A stretch of 64,000 nt of DNA from positions 9,511-73,510 of the forward strand of contig DASWTW010000007.1 of assembly GCA_036401895.1 (NCBI GenBank), in the 5' to 3' direction. The position numbers and the translations under genes were made by a program. The notes beneath the pieces are model-generated. The model was not told the origin of the DNA and made no database searches. It was given only the letters and a program-made list of their open reading frames with translations. Below are positions 26,046-35,081 of this stretch, in pieces. How positions within the stretch are numbered: position 1 is the first letter of the stretch; the number at the start of each line of letters is the position of its first letter. Origin of the DNA: LB3-1 sp036401895. Its GTDB lineage: Bacteria > Chloroflexota > Chloroflexia > Chloroflexales > Kallotenuaceae.

Positions 26046-27935
26046 ATGCAACTTCTTTCGGCTGAAAATCTCAGCAAACAATATGACGATCGGCGGCTCT
26101 TCGAAGGGCTCTCGTTCGGCGTGCAGCAGGGCGAGCGGATCGGCCTGATCGGCGTGAACGGCAGCGGCAAAAGCACGCTGCTCAAGATCGTCGCGGGCGT
26201 GGAGCAGCCGGATCAGGGACAGCTCACCTATCGCAGCGGCACACGGGTGGCCTATCTCGCGCAGCAGCCGGAGATGGACGAGCGCATCACGGTTCGCGAC
26301 TACATGTTTTCGGGAGCCGGCGAGCGCCGCCATCTGCTGCGCGACTATGACGAGATCGTGTCGCAGCTGCGGGAGTCGCCCGACGATCCCACGCTGCTCC
26401 AGCGACTCAGCGAGGTCAGCGCCCAGCTCGACGCGGCCGGCGCGTGGGATGCTCAGACCGAGGTCGAGGCGATCCTGTCGCGGCTCGGCATCACCGATCT
26501 CAGCCAGCGGCTGGGCACGCTCTCCGGCGGCCAGCGACGGCGAGTCGCGCTGGCTCATGCGCTGATCGAGCCCGCCGATCTGCTGATCCTCGACGAGCCG
26601 ACCAACCACCTGGACGCCGACACCGTCGACTGGCTGGAAACGCTGCTCAGCCGTCTACCCTCCGCGCTGCTGCTGATCACTCACGATCGTTACGTGCTCG
26701 ACCGGCTGGTGAAGCATACCTGGGAGCTGGATCGCGGCGCGCTTTACCAGTACCAGGGCGGCTACAGCGTCTTTTTGCAGCAGAAGCTTGAGCGTGCCGT
26801 CCAGCGCGCCGCCGATCAGGAGCGCCAGGCCAGCATTATGCGCCGCGAGCTAGCCTGGCTGCGGCAGGGTCCGCAGGGACGCGGCACCAAGCAGAAGGCG
26901 CGCATCGAGCGCATCACCGAGATGCGGGAGCAGCCCGAGGCCGAGCCGGATCAAAGCCTGGAGATCACGCTTGGCACCCAGCGGCTCGGCACGCGCGTGC
27001 TCGATCTGAAGGACGTGAGCAAAGGCTACGATGGCAAGACGCTGTTCGATCATCTAAGCTTGCAGATCGGGCGCGGCGAGCGGCTGGGCATCGTCGGGCC
27101 GAACGGCTCCGGCAAATCCACACTGCTCAACCTGCTGGCTCAGCGTGAGCAGCCGGATGCGGGCGCGGTGGTGCGCGGCGAGACCGTGCAGCTAGCCTAC
27201 TACGATCAAGAAAGCGAGGCGCTCGACGAGTCGCTGCGGGTGATCGAATATGTGACCGAGGCGGCGGCGCTCGTGCGCACCAGCGACGGGCAGATCGTCT
27301 CGGCGGCAGATATGCTGGATCGCTTTTTGTTCCCGCCCCGCATGCACTACGCGCTGATCGGCACGCTCTCGGGCGGCGAGCGGCGCAGGCTGTACCTGCT
27401 GCGCACGCTGATGTTCGCGCCCAACGTGCTCATGCTTGACGAGCCCAGCAACGATCTGGATGTGCAAACGCTGGCGGCGCTGGAAACCTATCTCGACAAC
27501 TTCGGCGGCACGCTGATTATCGCCTCCCACGATCGCTATCTGCTCGATCGCACGGTGGATCATCTGCTGGTCTTCGAGGGTAACGGCAGCGTGCGCACGT
27601 TTCCCGGCAGCTACTCAGCCTACGCCGCCGACCGACGCGAGCGCCAGGCACAGCAAGCAAAGCCGGTCGAGCGCACTCAGCCCGCCAAACCTGCGCGTGA
27701 GCCGCGTCCACGCACGCTCTCGTTCAAGGAAAAGCGCGAGCTGGCAGCGCTTGAGGAGCGGATCGCCAGCCTGGAAGCCCAGCAGGCCGAGCTTAACGAG
27801 CGGCTTAGCAGTGGCAGCGCCTCGTATGACGAAATGCAGCGCCTGGCCGAGACGCTCTCCGCGACCGGAACCGAGCTTGAGCAGGCGTTCGAGCGCTGGG
27901 CCGAGCTGGCCGCGATCGCCGAAAACACCGCCTGA
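26046..27935 (+). CDS. uup: ABC-F ATPase, Uup subfamily
   Basis: 629 residues, two ABC cassettes, no membrane segments. NBD1: Walker A GVNGSGKST (~36-44), signature LSGGQRRRVALAHAL (~159-173) and LLILDEPTNHLD (~179-190). NBD2: GPNGSGKST (~350-358), LSGGERRRLYLLRTL, VLMLDEPSNDLD (~460-471). C-terminal coiled coil from ~555 (SFKEKRELAALEERIASLEAQ onward) is the Uup hallmark, linked to DNA branch structures and ribosome binding. Such proteins bind the ribosomal E-site. It has a TACAAT -10 candidate near 26000 and a following terminator; no leader of the type found at the other ABC-F gene. Confidence 0.93.
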   Translation: MQLLSAENLSKQYDDRRLFEGLSFGVQQGERIGLIGVNGSGKSTLLKIVAGVEQPDQGQLTYRSGTRVAYLAQQPEMDERITVRDYMFSGAGERRHLLRDYDEIVSQLRESPDDPTLLQRLSEVSAQLDAAGAWDAQTEVEAILSRLGITDLSQRLGTLSGGQRRRVALAHALIEPADLLILDEPTNHLDADTVDWLETLLSRLPSALLLITHDRYVLDRLVKHTWELDRGALYQYQGGYSVFLQQKLERAVQRAADQERQASIMRRELAWLRQGPQGRGTKQKARIERITEMREQPEAEPDQSLEITLGTQRLGTRVLDLKDVSKGYDGKTLFDHLSLQIGRGERLGIVGPNGSGKSTLLNLLAQREQPDAGAVVRGETVQLAYYDQESEALDESLRVIEYVTEAAALVRTSDGQIVSAADMLDRFLFPPRMHYALIGTLSGGERRRLYLLRTLMFAPNVLMLDEPSNDLDVQTLAALETYLDNFGGTLIIASHDRYLLDRTVDHLLVFEGNGSVRTFPGSYSAYAADRRERQAQQAKPVERTQPAKPAREPRPRTLSFKEKRELAALEERIASLEAQQAELNERLSSGSASYDEMQRLAETLSATGTELEQAFERWAELAAIAENTA

Positions 27936-27972
27936 GTCGTTTCAAGCCAATACCCTGACTGGATTAAACAAG

Positions 27973-28007
27973 CAGCGCGCTTCGCTCGTGATTGGCGAAG
28001 CGCGCTG
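27973..28007. terminator. Bidirectional terminator between uup and doxX
   Basis: CAGCGCGCTTCGC (27973-27985) and GCGAAGCGCGCTG (27995-28007) form a perfect 13-bp stem with a 9-nt loop. Confidence 0.88.
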
Positions 28008-28032
28008 TTCGTAGCTACAAGCCGCAGCCGAC

Positions 28033-28485
28033 TTACTCCTGCGATTGACGCACCAGCCGCGAGAAGCTTGACGAGCCGCTGGCCTTATTGAGCAGCAGCG
28101 CATCCAGCGAGAAGCGGCCGGGGCCAAGCAGCGCGATCGTCAGCGCGATGATCAGATACAGCGCCGGCAGCTCAAACGAGCCGCCCTGACCAACCCAGGG
28201 ATCGCCGCGCGTCACATGCGTAAAGACCGCCACGACCATCGTGCAGATCAGACCCAGCATCGCGATCGGCGTCAGCAGGCCCAGGATCAGCGCCAGGCCG
28301 CCGCCAAACTCCGCGATCGCCGCCAGCGCCTGCAAAAACCCCGGAAACGCATCGCCCATCCAGTTGAACGGCTGCTGGATCTTGGGCAGACCATGCAGCA
28401 CAAACGCGCCACCCACCACCAGCCGCAGCACCAATAAGCCGACTGAGCCCAACGTATCGTTGTACGAATATAGACGCTTCAACAT
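28033..28485 (-). CDS. DoxX family membrane protein
   Basis: 150 residues with four predicted membrane segments (~14-33, ~57-78, ~80-98, ~112-130). Family features: LVLRLVVGGAFVLHGLPKIQQPF, LAAIAEFGGGLALILGLLTPIAMLGL and an amphipathic RFSLDALLL near the end. DoxX-like proteins are membrane partners in redox or thiosulfate/quinone pathways and stress responses, but are mostly uncharacterized. It is divergent from ferritin with a 437-bp intergenic region, which fits oxidative or iron stress regulation as inference. Confidence 0.9.
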   Translation of the reverse strand: MLKRLYSYNDTLGSVGLLVLRLVVGGAFVLHGLPKIQQPFNWMGDAFPGFLQALAAIAEFGGGLALILGLLTPIAMLGLICTMVVAVFTHVTRGDPWVGQGGSFELPALYLIIALTIALLGPGRFSLDALLLNKASGSSSFSRLVRQSQE

Positions 28486-28922
28486 AGTAATCTCCTAAGT
28501 GTTGTGGTTATCGACGACGAGAGTGTGAACAGCAACTTAGTTTCGAGCCGTGCCAGCCTCCTTTTACTCAGTCTATAGTAGTGCTTGATTGCGGCTCAGG
28601 CAGCAGCGACCAGCCTCATACGCACCGATCGCCTCCGATCGATGGTATCGCGGCATCGCGAGTTACTAGCTTTGGGGGGAGTTGAGGATCGCTTGTTCCT
28701 GACTTACTTGATCAGGATACTATAGTACCATAAATTTTACTCTTCATATACTTATACGAAGTTTTACCTGAGACGAATCTCACAAGCCAGCAGAAGTTAG
28801 GAGGAATTTAGGTAAATCTGTAGAAGTAAGAGCACGATGTGCTGCGAGACATGGCGCAAGATGCCAGAAGGCTATACAATGCGACGGTCTCAAGAATACA
28901 GTTTAAACAAAGGAGTGTTGCT
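28486..28922. promoter_or_regulatory. Divergent doxX-ferritin regulatory region
   Basis: 437 bp with no gene. The centre (28700-28790) is markedly AT-rich. CTATAGTA occurs twice, at 28573-28580 and 28720-28727. A candidate -10 for ferritin, TATACAAT, sits at 28873-28880. A metal- or redox-responsive operator is plausible but no known box is recognizable. Confidence 0.4.
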
Positions 28923-29444
28923 ATGCTGATTAGCCCAGAGCTAAACGCTGCCATCAACGAGCAGATCGGGAATGAATTTGGAGCCTCGCTACAATATGTC
29001 GCGATCGCAGCCTATTTCGACGGCGATAACCTGCCGATCTTCGCCAAGCATTTTTATACGCAGGCGACGGAAGAGCGCGACCACGCGATGCGCTTTGTGA
29101 AGTTCATCGCCGATTCGGGCGGCCAGCTCGAAATTCCGCCGATCCCGGCGCCGCAGTGCCACTTCACTTCGGCCGAAGAAGCGGTGCGCTTATCGCTCAA
29201 CTGGGAGCTGAAAGTGACCGAGCAGATCAACGGGTTGATGGACCTGGCGATCACGCAGAAGAATCACATCACCAAGCATTTTCTGGAGTGGTTCGTCAAT
29301 GAGCAGCTCGAAGAGGTGTCGAGCATGGAGACGCTGCTGGGGATGGTCCGGCGCGGCGGTGAGTCCGGCCTGCTGCTGGTAGAGAACTTCCTGTCCAACG
29401 GCGGCCTGAGCCAGGCACAAACGGCAGAGGCCCAGGCGGAGTAG
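28923..29444 (+). CDS. ftn: Ferritin (bacterial non-heme, FtnA-like)
   Basis: 173 residues from the ATG at 28923 with AAAGGAG upstream; the longer frame starting at 28839 crosses the promoter. Four-helix ferritin-like protein storing iron as ferrihydrite. Ferroxidase ligands visible: Glu in NEQIGNEFGASLQYVAIAAY (helix A) and the EERDHA pair (helix B), then WELKVTEQINGLMDLA (helix C) and FLEWFVNEQLEEVSSMETLL (helix D). Length and spacing match FtnA rather than bacterioferritin: no heme methionine is evident. Terminator follows. Regulation by iron or redox would act in the long upstream region. Confidence 0.94.
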   Translation: MLISPELNAAINEQIGNEFGASLQYVAIAAYFDGDNLPIFAKHFYTQATEERDHAMRFVKFIADSGGQLEIPPIPAPQCHFTSAEEAVRLSLNWELKVTEQINGLMDLAITQKNHITKHFLEWFVNEQLEEVSSMETLLGMVRRGGESGLLLVENFLSNGGLSQAQTAEAQAE

Positions 29445-29536
29445 TACGCGCACAGACTTGTGAGTGGCTACGATGGATCGTGTTGCCGCTCAACCGAATC
29501 CAAAATCTCTATATCAAGATCAGCAGCGATTAAACA

Positions 29537-29567
29537 GAAGGGGCAGCGTCTCGGCGCTGCCCCTTTT
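29537..29567 (+). terminator. Intrinsic terminator of ferritin
   Basis: GGGGCAGCG and CGCTGCCCC form a 9-bp stem followed by TTTT, between ferritin and the convergent small exported protein. Confidence 0.88.
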
Positions 29568-29576
29568 CGTCATTCA

Positions 29577-29834
29577 CTAACAGTTGGAGTCGCTGATCGT
29601 GTGGTATTGTGTATACCTCCCCCAGTATGAGAGAGTGCCGGTACAACTCCAATATCGGTACCCAACCAGCTGCGTCTGTGCCGCATCGCTGTAATAGTAT
29701 TCCCACCGCTCAGTCCCATATGGCGGAGCAGATGCCTGCGCAACCTGGACGAATACCCACAACATGAGCAGCATGATCAAGCTCGTCAGCACGAGCACAC
29801 GGCGGGAGGAGAAGCCCAGACGACGGATCGACAT
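29577..29834 (-). CDS. Small exported protein, DUF6289-like
   Basis: 85 residues from the ATG at 29834 with AAGGAG six bases upstream. A basic N-terminus (MSIRRLGFSSRR) is followed by a hydrophobic segment ~13-33 and an AQASA cleavage site, giving a mature peptide of about 50 residues. The mature part is aromatic and Cys-containing: ERWEYYYSDAAQTQLVGYRY, then WSCTGTLSYWG and a final Cys. The YYSDA-x-VGY-x-C pattern resembles DUF6289 peptides. Two Cys could form a disulfide. Function unknown. Confidence 0.75.
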   Translation of the reverse strand: MSIRRLGFSSRRVLVLTSLIMLLMLWVFVQVAQASAPPYGTERWEYYYSDAAQTQLVGYRYWSCTGTLSYWGRYTQYHTISDSNC

Positions 29835-30016
29835 AGTAGACTCCTTAGTGTAGGCAGGAACGGGGGGTGGCACCAGTATAGCAGAGTGCATTATCCCTGC
29901 CCATCCGATTCTCCCGGCGTTCTGGCCGCCTTGTCCTATAGCGGAGTTTCAGCGCAGCTTTATGGGCTTTGGCATAGAATAGATTTGACGACGCGGGCAA
30001 GTAGATCAAAACGCCC

Positions 30017-30385
30017 CTAGTTCAGTGGCTTTGCGTCGCGAATCGCGGTGAGCAGCGCATCCATGGTGCCCTGCTTCTGCACAAACGCCAGCGCCCCCGC
30101 CGCCTGACCACGCGCGCGCGTCGCGGCGTCGTCGTAGAGGCTGAGCAGCACCACGCCGGTTCCGGGCGCGATCGTACGCAGCGCGGCGGTGGCCGAGATG
30201 CCGTCCATGCGCGGCATCTGAACATCCATAATAATCACATCGGGACGCAGCGTCTGGGCCAGCGACAGCGCGGCCTCGCCATCGCCCGCCTCGCCCACAA
30301 TCGTTACATCGGACTCCAGCGACAGGCGCATCCGCAAGCCCATCCGCACCGAGGGCTGATCGTCCACAAGCAGCAGCTTAATCAT
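30017..30385 (-). CDS. Single-domain response regulator (receiver only)
   Basis: 122 residues consisting only of a CheY-like receiver: acidic pair D8/D9, phosphoacceptor D54 in VIIMDVQMPRMDG, LLSLYDD with Ser in the switch position, and K in FVQKQG. No output domain, so it would act through protein contacts or as a phosphate sink. Receiver sequence is NarL-like rather than CheY-like, so it may be a NarL regulator that lost its HTH. It is divergent from the NarL regulator and kinase genes. Confidence 0.88.
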   Translation of the reverse strand: MIKLLLVDDQPSVRMGLRMRLSLESDVTIVGEAGDGEAALSLAQTLRPDVIIMDVQMPRMDGISATAALRTIAPGTGVVLLSLYDDAATRARGQAAGALAFVQKQGTMDALLTAIRDAKPLN

Positions 30386-30580
30386 GCTGGTCTCGTTCCA
30401 GTTCCACGGCTAGGACAGATGCGACAGCCAGGGCCGTATGACCATAAAAATCGATAGAATGTGCTACAATACGAGCATTATCCGAGTGTAGCTTCTAAAT
30501 CAATTGTCTGCACCCAGCGGATGATGCACCTATTTCTCAGACCTTCGATAGAATAGCCTCCAACTAAAGGCGGAATACCA

Positions 30581-31222
30581 ATGGCGATTCGTATTTTGAT
30601 CGCTGACGACCATAGCGTGGTCCGTCAGGGACTGCGCATGTTTTTAGGACTTGACCAGGAGCTGGATGTGGTCGGCGAGGCCACCAATGGAGCGGAGGCG
30701 ATCGACCTTGCGCGGCAGCTACAGCCAGACGTGGTGCTGATGGATCTGCTGATGCCCGTGGTTGATGGCATCGCCGCAACGAGCACGATCCGCCGCGAAA
30801 TGCCGGACACCGAGGTGCTGGCTCTCACCAGCGTGCTGGAAGACGAGAAAGTGATCGGCGCGATTCGAGCGGGCGCGATCGGCTATCTGCTCAAAGATAC
30901 CGAGGCCGACGAGCTGCGCAACGCGATCAAGGCCGCTGCCGCAGGCCAGGTGCAGCTTTCGCCCAAGGCTGCCGCGCGCCTGATGCGTGAGGTCAACGCG
31001 CCCAACAGCCCCGAGGTGCTTACCGAGCGCGAGACCGAGGTGCTGCGGCTGATGGCGCTGGGCCAGGCCAACAAAGAGATCGCGCGGACGCTCAATATTG
31101 GCGAGAAAACCGTTAAAACGCATGTGAGCAATATTCTCGGCAAGCTTGGCGTTCAAAGCCGAACCCAGGCCGCGCTGCACGCGGTTCGGATCGGGCTGGT
31201 CTCCGCCGATCAAGCCGGCTAG
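30581..31222 (+). CDS. NarL/FixJ-family response regulator
   Basis: 213 residues. Receiver ~1-120 with D9/D10, phosphoacceptor D55 (VVLMDLLMPVVDG), T/S switch in ALTSVLED and K at LLKDTEAD. C-terminal LuxR HTH ~145-208: LTERETEVLRLMALGQANKEIARTLNIGEKTVKTHVSNILGKLGVQSRTQAALHA is a full-length GerE domain. Stands 93 bp before the large PAS kinase with HisKA_3 domain, the kinase type that phosphorylates this family, so the two form a cognate pair. TACAAT upstream near 30465 is a possible -10. Confidence 0.94.
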   Translation: MAIRILIADDHSVVRQGLRMFLGLDQELDVVGEATNGAEAIDLARQLQPDVVLMDLLMPVVDGIAATSTIRREMPDTEVLALTSVLEDEKVIGAIRAGAIGYLLKDTEADELRNAIKAAAAGQVQLSPKAAARLMREVNAPNSPEVLTERETEVLRLMALGQANKEIARTLNIGEKTVKTHVSNILGKLGVQSRTQAALHAVRIGLVSADQAG

Positions 31223-31315
31223 CGCTGCCTATCCACTTCGACTGCCGCCCCAGCCTCCAACCTCCGGCACCACGTTTGCGCCGCCGCGTGCCTGGGGCGG
31301 TACCAGGAAGATCCC

Positions 31316-34300
31316 ATGAAACTAGAAACCTACTCATCGGGCCTGTCCAGCCGCTCGACGCGCTTCGACAGCATGGAAGCACGGCTGCTTGCGGCGCTGG
31401 CGCTGCTGGGCGGCGGCTATCTTCTGCTGATCGGCTACATCGTCGGCGCGGCTACCCTTCCCGCTCGCGGCGCGCTGCTGATCGGAGCAAGTCTGCTCGC
31501 CGCGCTGATCGCCGGACTTCTGCTCTCGCTCTGGGTGGCTGCGCGCAGCACCAGCCGGCTCATCGCGCGCCTTGAGCACGACGGCGACGATCCGGATCTG
31601 CTGGTGCGTCTGATGCACGACACGCCGACATCGACCGCCGAGTGCCGCCGGCTGATGGCAAGCTTCGCCAACGTGATCACCCAGTTGCAAACCAGCAAGC
31701 GCGAGCTGCGGCTCAGCGAGGAGCGCTTCGTGCTGGCGATGCAGGCCACCAACGATGGCATCTGGGACTGGCATTTCCCCAACAATGCGGTCTATTTCTC
31801 GCCGCGCTGGAAGCAGATGCTCGGCTATGAAGATCACGAGCTGCCGAATCTGTTTCCCGAGTGGGAAACGCGCGTCCATCCCGACGACCTCGCCCGTGCC
31901 CGAACAGCGATCGACGAGCATCTGGCCGACCACACGCCCTGGTTTGAGCTTGAGCATCGCCTGCTGCATAAGAACGGCAGCTACTGCTGGGTGCTGTCGC
32001 GCGGCATCGCCGTGCGCGACGAGCGCGGCAAGCCCTACCGGCTGGTCGGATCGCACGCCGACATCACCGAGCGCAAACAAACCGAGGCCAGGCTGCGCGA
32101 AAACGAGGCCCGTTTCCGCACGATGTTTGAGCAGTCGCCTTTCGGCATCCAGATCTTCAACCCGCAGGGCAAGACCACCCACGCTAATCAGGCCTATCTC
32201 ACGCTCTGGGGCTTCACCGGCCTGGAGCAGCTTGACGGCTTCAACGTGCTGACCGACTCGCAGCTCGACGCCGCCGGACTGCTGCCGTACATTCACCAGG
32301 GCTTTGCCGGACAGGCTACGACTATCCCTGCCATGCGCTACGATCCGAGCCAGACGCCCAGCATCAGCAGCGGCCGTTCACGCTGGGTCGAGAGCGTGAT
32401 CTATCCCATCAAAGACGCAGCCGGTGCGATCCGCGAGGTGGTGCTTATCTTCGTGGACATCACTGAGCGCAAAGAGGCCGAGGAAGCCATGCGTGCCAGC
32501 GAGGCGCGCTTTCGATCGATGTTCGAGGGTGCGGCGATCGGCATGGCGCTGATCAACAAACAGGGGTACGGCATCGAGAACAACGCTGCCTTGCGGCGGA
32601 TGCTGGGCTACACCGCCGACGAGCTACAGGCGTCCAGCTCGGTCACGATCACGCATCCTGACGACCTGCATATCGACGACGATCTGTACGGCGAGCTCCA
32701 GCGCGGCGAGCGCACATCGTATCAAGGCGAGAAGCGCTACATTCGCAAAGACGGCTCGATCTTCTGGGGACGGCGCAGCATCTCGCTCATTCGCAACGGC
32801 GTCGACGAGCACGAGTATGCGGTGGTGATGGTCGAAAATATCGACGAGCAGAAGCGCGTTGCTGAGCAGCTGCGCGAGCGCGAGGAGCAGTACCGCAGCA
32901 TCTTCGAGGCGACCAGCGACGGCCTGATCATCAATGATCTTGACACAGGTCTGATTGTCGAGGTCAACCCGGCGGTGTGCGCCATGCACGGCTACACCTA
33001 CGACGAGCTGATCGGCCAGCATCCCAGCCTGATCATCGATCCGAGCCAGCATCATATTTTCCACGAGTACCTGGCGACGATCCAGCAGGGCCGGCCCTAT
33101 CAAACCCAATCGATCGACGTGCGCCGCGATGGCACGCCGCTGCATGTCGAGGTTCACGGCAGCTCCTTTACCTACAAGGGCCGGCCGCATATCCTGGGCG
33201 TGGTCCGCGACATCACCGAGCGCGTGCAGGCCTATGAGTTGCTGGAGCAGCGTGTTGCCGAGCGCACGCGTGAGCTATCGACGCTGCTGGAGGTCTCGCA
33301 CGATGTCGCGTCGACGCTGGAGCTCAAGCCGCTGCTGGCGCTGATTCTAGATCAGCTGCAAACGGTCGTCGATTATACCGGCGCAACGATCTACCTTGCT
33401 GAAGGCGATCAGCTGATGCTGCTCGGCTATCGCGATCCGCTTCCCGAGGATGCGGAGGTCGAGGATCGGCTGGCGATGAGCCGGATGGGGATCATCTGGG
33501 AGCAGCTCCGCGCGGGCGAGTGTGTCATCATCGACGACACCACCAGCGATACGCCGCTGGGTCACGCTTATCAGACGATCGTCGGCGCAGATCTGCATAC
33601 TGTGCTTAGCTACATTCGCTCATGGATCGGCGTGCCTTTGATCCTCAAGGATCGCGTGATCGGTATGCTGACGCTGAAGCACGACGTTGCGCATCATTTC
33701 ACGGAGCAGCATGTGCGGCTGGCGCTGGCCGTTGCCAACCAGGCGGCCGTCGCGATCGAGAACGCGCGGCTCTTCGAGCAGGCTCAGGGCCTGGCCGCGC
33801 TGATGGAGCGTCAGCGGCTGGCCCGCGAGCTGCACGACTCTGTCTCGCAGGCGCTGTACGGCATTGCGCTGGGCGCTCGCACCGCCCGCACGCTGCTGGA
33901 TCGTGATCCCAGCCGTCTGGCCGAGCCGCTCGACTATGTGCTGGCGCTGGCGGAGGCCGGCCTGACCGAGATGCGCGCGCTGATCTTCGCGCTGCGGCCC
34001 GAGTCGCTTGAGCTGGAAGGGCTGGCCGCCGCGCTGTCGAAGCAGGCCGCGTCGGTTCGCGCCCGTCACGGGATCGACGTCGATGTGCAGCTGTGCGACG
34101 AGCCCGAGCTGACAATCGAGCGCAAAGAAGCGCTGTACCGTATCGCGCAGGAGGCGCTGCATAACATTGTGAAGCACGCGCAGGCCAGCCGTGTGGAGCT
34201 TCAGCTTACCTGTATCGATGGAGCGCTCCTGCTGAGCGTGCGCGACAACGGCCAGGGCTTCGATACAACACAGCGCTTTCCCGGCCATCTGGGCCTGCGC

Positions 34301-34396
34301 TCGATGCGTGAGCGCGTTACCAAGCTCGGCGGCACGCTCACGATCGAGAGCGAGCCCGGCCAGGGCACGCTGATTCAAGCCAGAATGCCGACCTAA
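31316..34396 (+). CDS. Multi-PAS/GAF sensor histidine kinase (HisKA_3, NarX/DegS-type)
   Basis: 1026 residues. Two membrane helices ~25-48 and ~52-76, short HAMP-like linker, PAS1 ~135-260, PAS2 ~265-390 (RFRTMFEQSPFGIQIFNP), PAS3 ~395-515 (RFRSMFEGAAIGMALIN), PAS4 ~520-645 (QYRSIFEATSDGLIIND), GAF ~655-825, HisKA_3 with RQRLARELHDSVSQALYG (phosphoacceptor His in ELHD, ~842) and HATPase ~930-1022 (VRDNGQGFD, HLGLRSMRERV). The HisKA_3 type pairs with NarL regulators, and one lies directly upstream. The PAS/GAF series suggests several small-molecule, redox or light inputs, but no chromophore cysteine is assigned with confidence. Confidence 0.92.
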   Translation: MKLETYSSGLSSRSTRFDSMEARLLAALALLGGGYLLLIGYIVGAATLPARGALLIGASLLAALIAGLLLSLWVAARSTSRLIARLEHDGDDPDLLVRLMHDTPTSTAECRRLMASFANVITQLQTSKRELRLSEERFVLAMQATNDGIWDWHFPNNAVYFSPRWKQMLGYEDHELPNLFPEWETRVHPDDLARARTAIDEHLADHTPWFELEHRLLHKNGSYCWVLSRGIAVRDERGKPYRLVGSHADITERKQTEARLRENEARFRTMFEQSPFGIQIFNPQGKTTHANQAYLTLWGFTGLEQLDGFNVLTDSQLDAAGLLPYIHQGFAGQATTIPAMRYDPSQTPSISSGRSRWVESVIYPIKDAAGAIREVVLIFVDITERKEAEEAMRASEARFRSMFEGAAIGMALINKQGYGIENNAALRRMLGYTADELQASSSVTITHPDDLHIDDDLYGELQRGERTSYQGEKRYIRKDGSIFWGRRSISLIRNGVDEHEYAVVMVENIDEQKRVAEQLREREEQYRSIFEATSDGLIINDLDTGLIVEVNPAVCAMHGYTYDELIGQHPSLIIDPSQHHIFHEYLATIQQGRPYQTQSIDVRRDGTPLHVEVHGSSFTYKGRPHILGVVRDITERVQAYELLEQRVAERTRELSTLLEVSHDVASTLELKPLLALILDQLQTVVDYTGATIYLAEGDQLMLLGYRDPLPEDAEVEDRLAMSRMGIIWEQLRAGECVIIDDTTSDTPLGHAYQTIVGADLHTVLSYIRSWIGVPLILKDRVIGMLTLKHDVAHHFTEQHVRLALAVANQAAVAIENARLFEQAQGLAALMERQRLARELHDSVSQALYGIALGARTARTLLDRDPSRLAEPLDYVLALAEAGLTEMRALIFALRPESLELEGLAAALSKQAASVRARHGIDVDVQLCDEPELTIERKEALYRIAQEALHNIVKHAQASRVELQLTCIDGALLLSVRDNGQGFDTTQRFPGHLGLRSMRERVTKLGGTLTIESEPGQGTLIQARMPT

Positions 34397-34423
34397 AATC
34401 ACCTCCAGCACGCCGAAACCAGC

Positions 34424-34455
34424 AAAAGCCCTCACTCGCGCGAGTGAGGGCTTTC
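34424..34455. terminator. Bidirectional terminator
   Basis: AAAAGCCCTCACTCG and CGAGTGAGGGCTTT form an almost perfect 14-bp stem with a 2-nt loop; both strands end in A/T-rich tails. It separates the kinase from the convergent exported protein. Confidence 0.9.
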
Positions 34456-34480
34456 GATTGGTTGCGCATCGATCGTGGTG

Positions 34481-34921
34481 TTACCAGCGCAACGACGACA
34501 TCTGGTTGTTCATCTGCGTGTTGGAGATGCCGAACGCACCCTGCGAATAGCCTGGGCTCATCGCGCAGCAGTAGTTGTTGTCGTAGTAGAAGGTCAGAAT
34601 ACCGCAGTGGTTGGAGAACGACGACATACGATTATCCCAGCCGACCACGCCGAGATTCGGGACGCCACCGCCGCATGATCCGATGCTGTCGTTGTTGTAG
34701 ATCGAGAACGAAGCGCCGTCAAAGCTGCCGCCGTCCCACAGCCGCGCCATCAGAATATGGCCGTGCGGAACGACAATATCGTCAAGGCTGCGGTAGCACT
34801 GCACGCTATCCTCTTCGCCGACAACCATGATACAGTGCTCGTTCTTCTTCGGCGCGGCAAACGTTGCAGTACTGGACACCAGCATCAGCGCGAATACCAG
34901 CGCAAGGGCTTTTAACTTCAT
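34481..34921 (-). CDS. Small exported protein, crystallin / peptidase-inhibitor I36-like
   Basis: 146 residues. Signal peptide ~1-23 ending FAAP. The mature part contains LWDGGSFDGASFSIYNNDS, then GVVGWDNRMSSFSNHCG and LTFYYDNNYC: two Greek-key-like motifs with the W/Y-D-x-x-x-F-G-x-S pattern of beta-gamma crystallins and the I36 peptidase inhibitors. Six cysteines suggest disulfides in the exported form. Start ATG at 34921 lies next to AGGAGGTTTAA-type purines. Probably an extracellular inhibitor or calcium-binding protein; no partner protease in the window. Confidence 0.75.
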   Translation of the reverse strand: MKLKALALVFALMLVSSTATFAAPKKNEHCIMVVGEEDSVQCYRSLDDIVVPHGHILMARLWDGGSFDGASFSIYNNDSIGSCGGGVPNLGVVGWDNRMSSFSNHCGILTFYYDNNYCCAMSPGYSQGAFGISNTQMNNQMSSLRW

Positions 34922-35081
34922 TTAAACCTCCTTGCGCCTACTGTAGCAAAGCTCAGCTAACCATGGCATAGGAATAAAGTACTATGTCGTTAGTCAAAAA
35001 TTGGTTAACAATACTCAGGAGCAAAAGGCTTAGTAACACGGCGACGAGCCAGATTAAGCAGTCGTGCCAGTAAAGCTGTAC

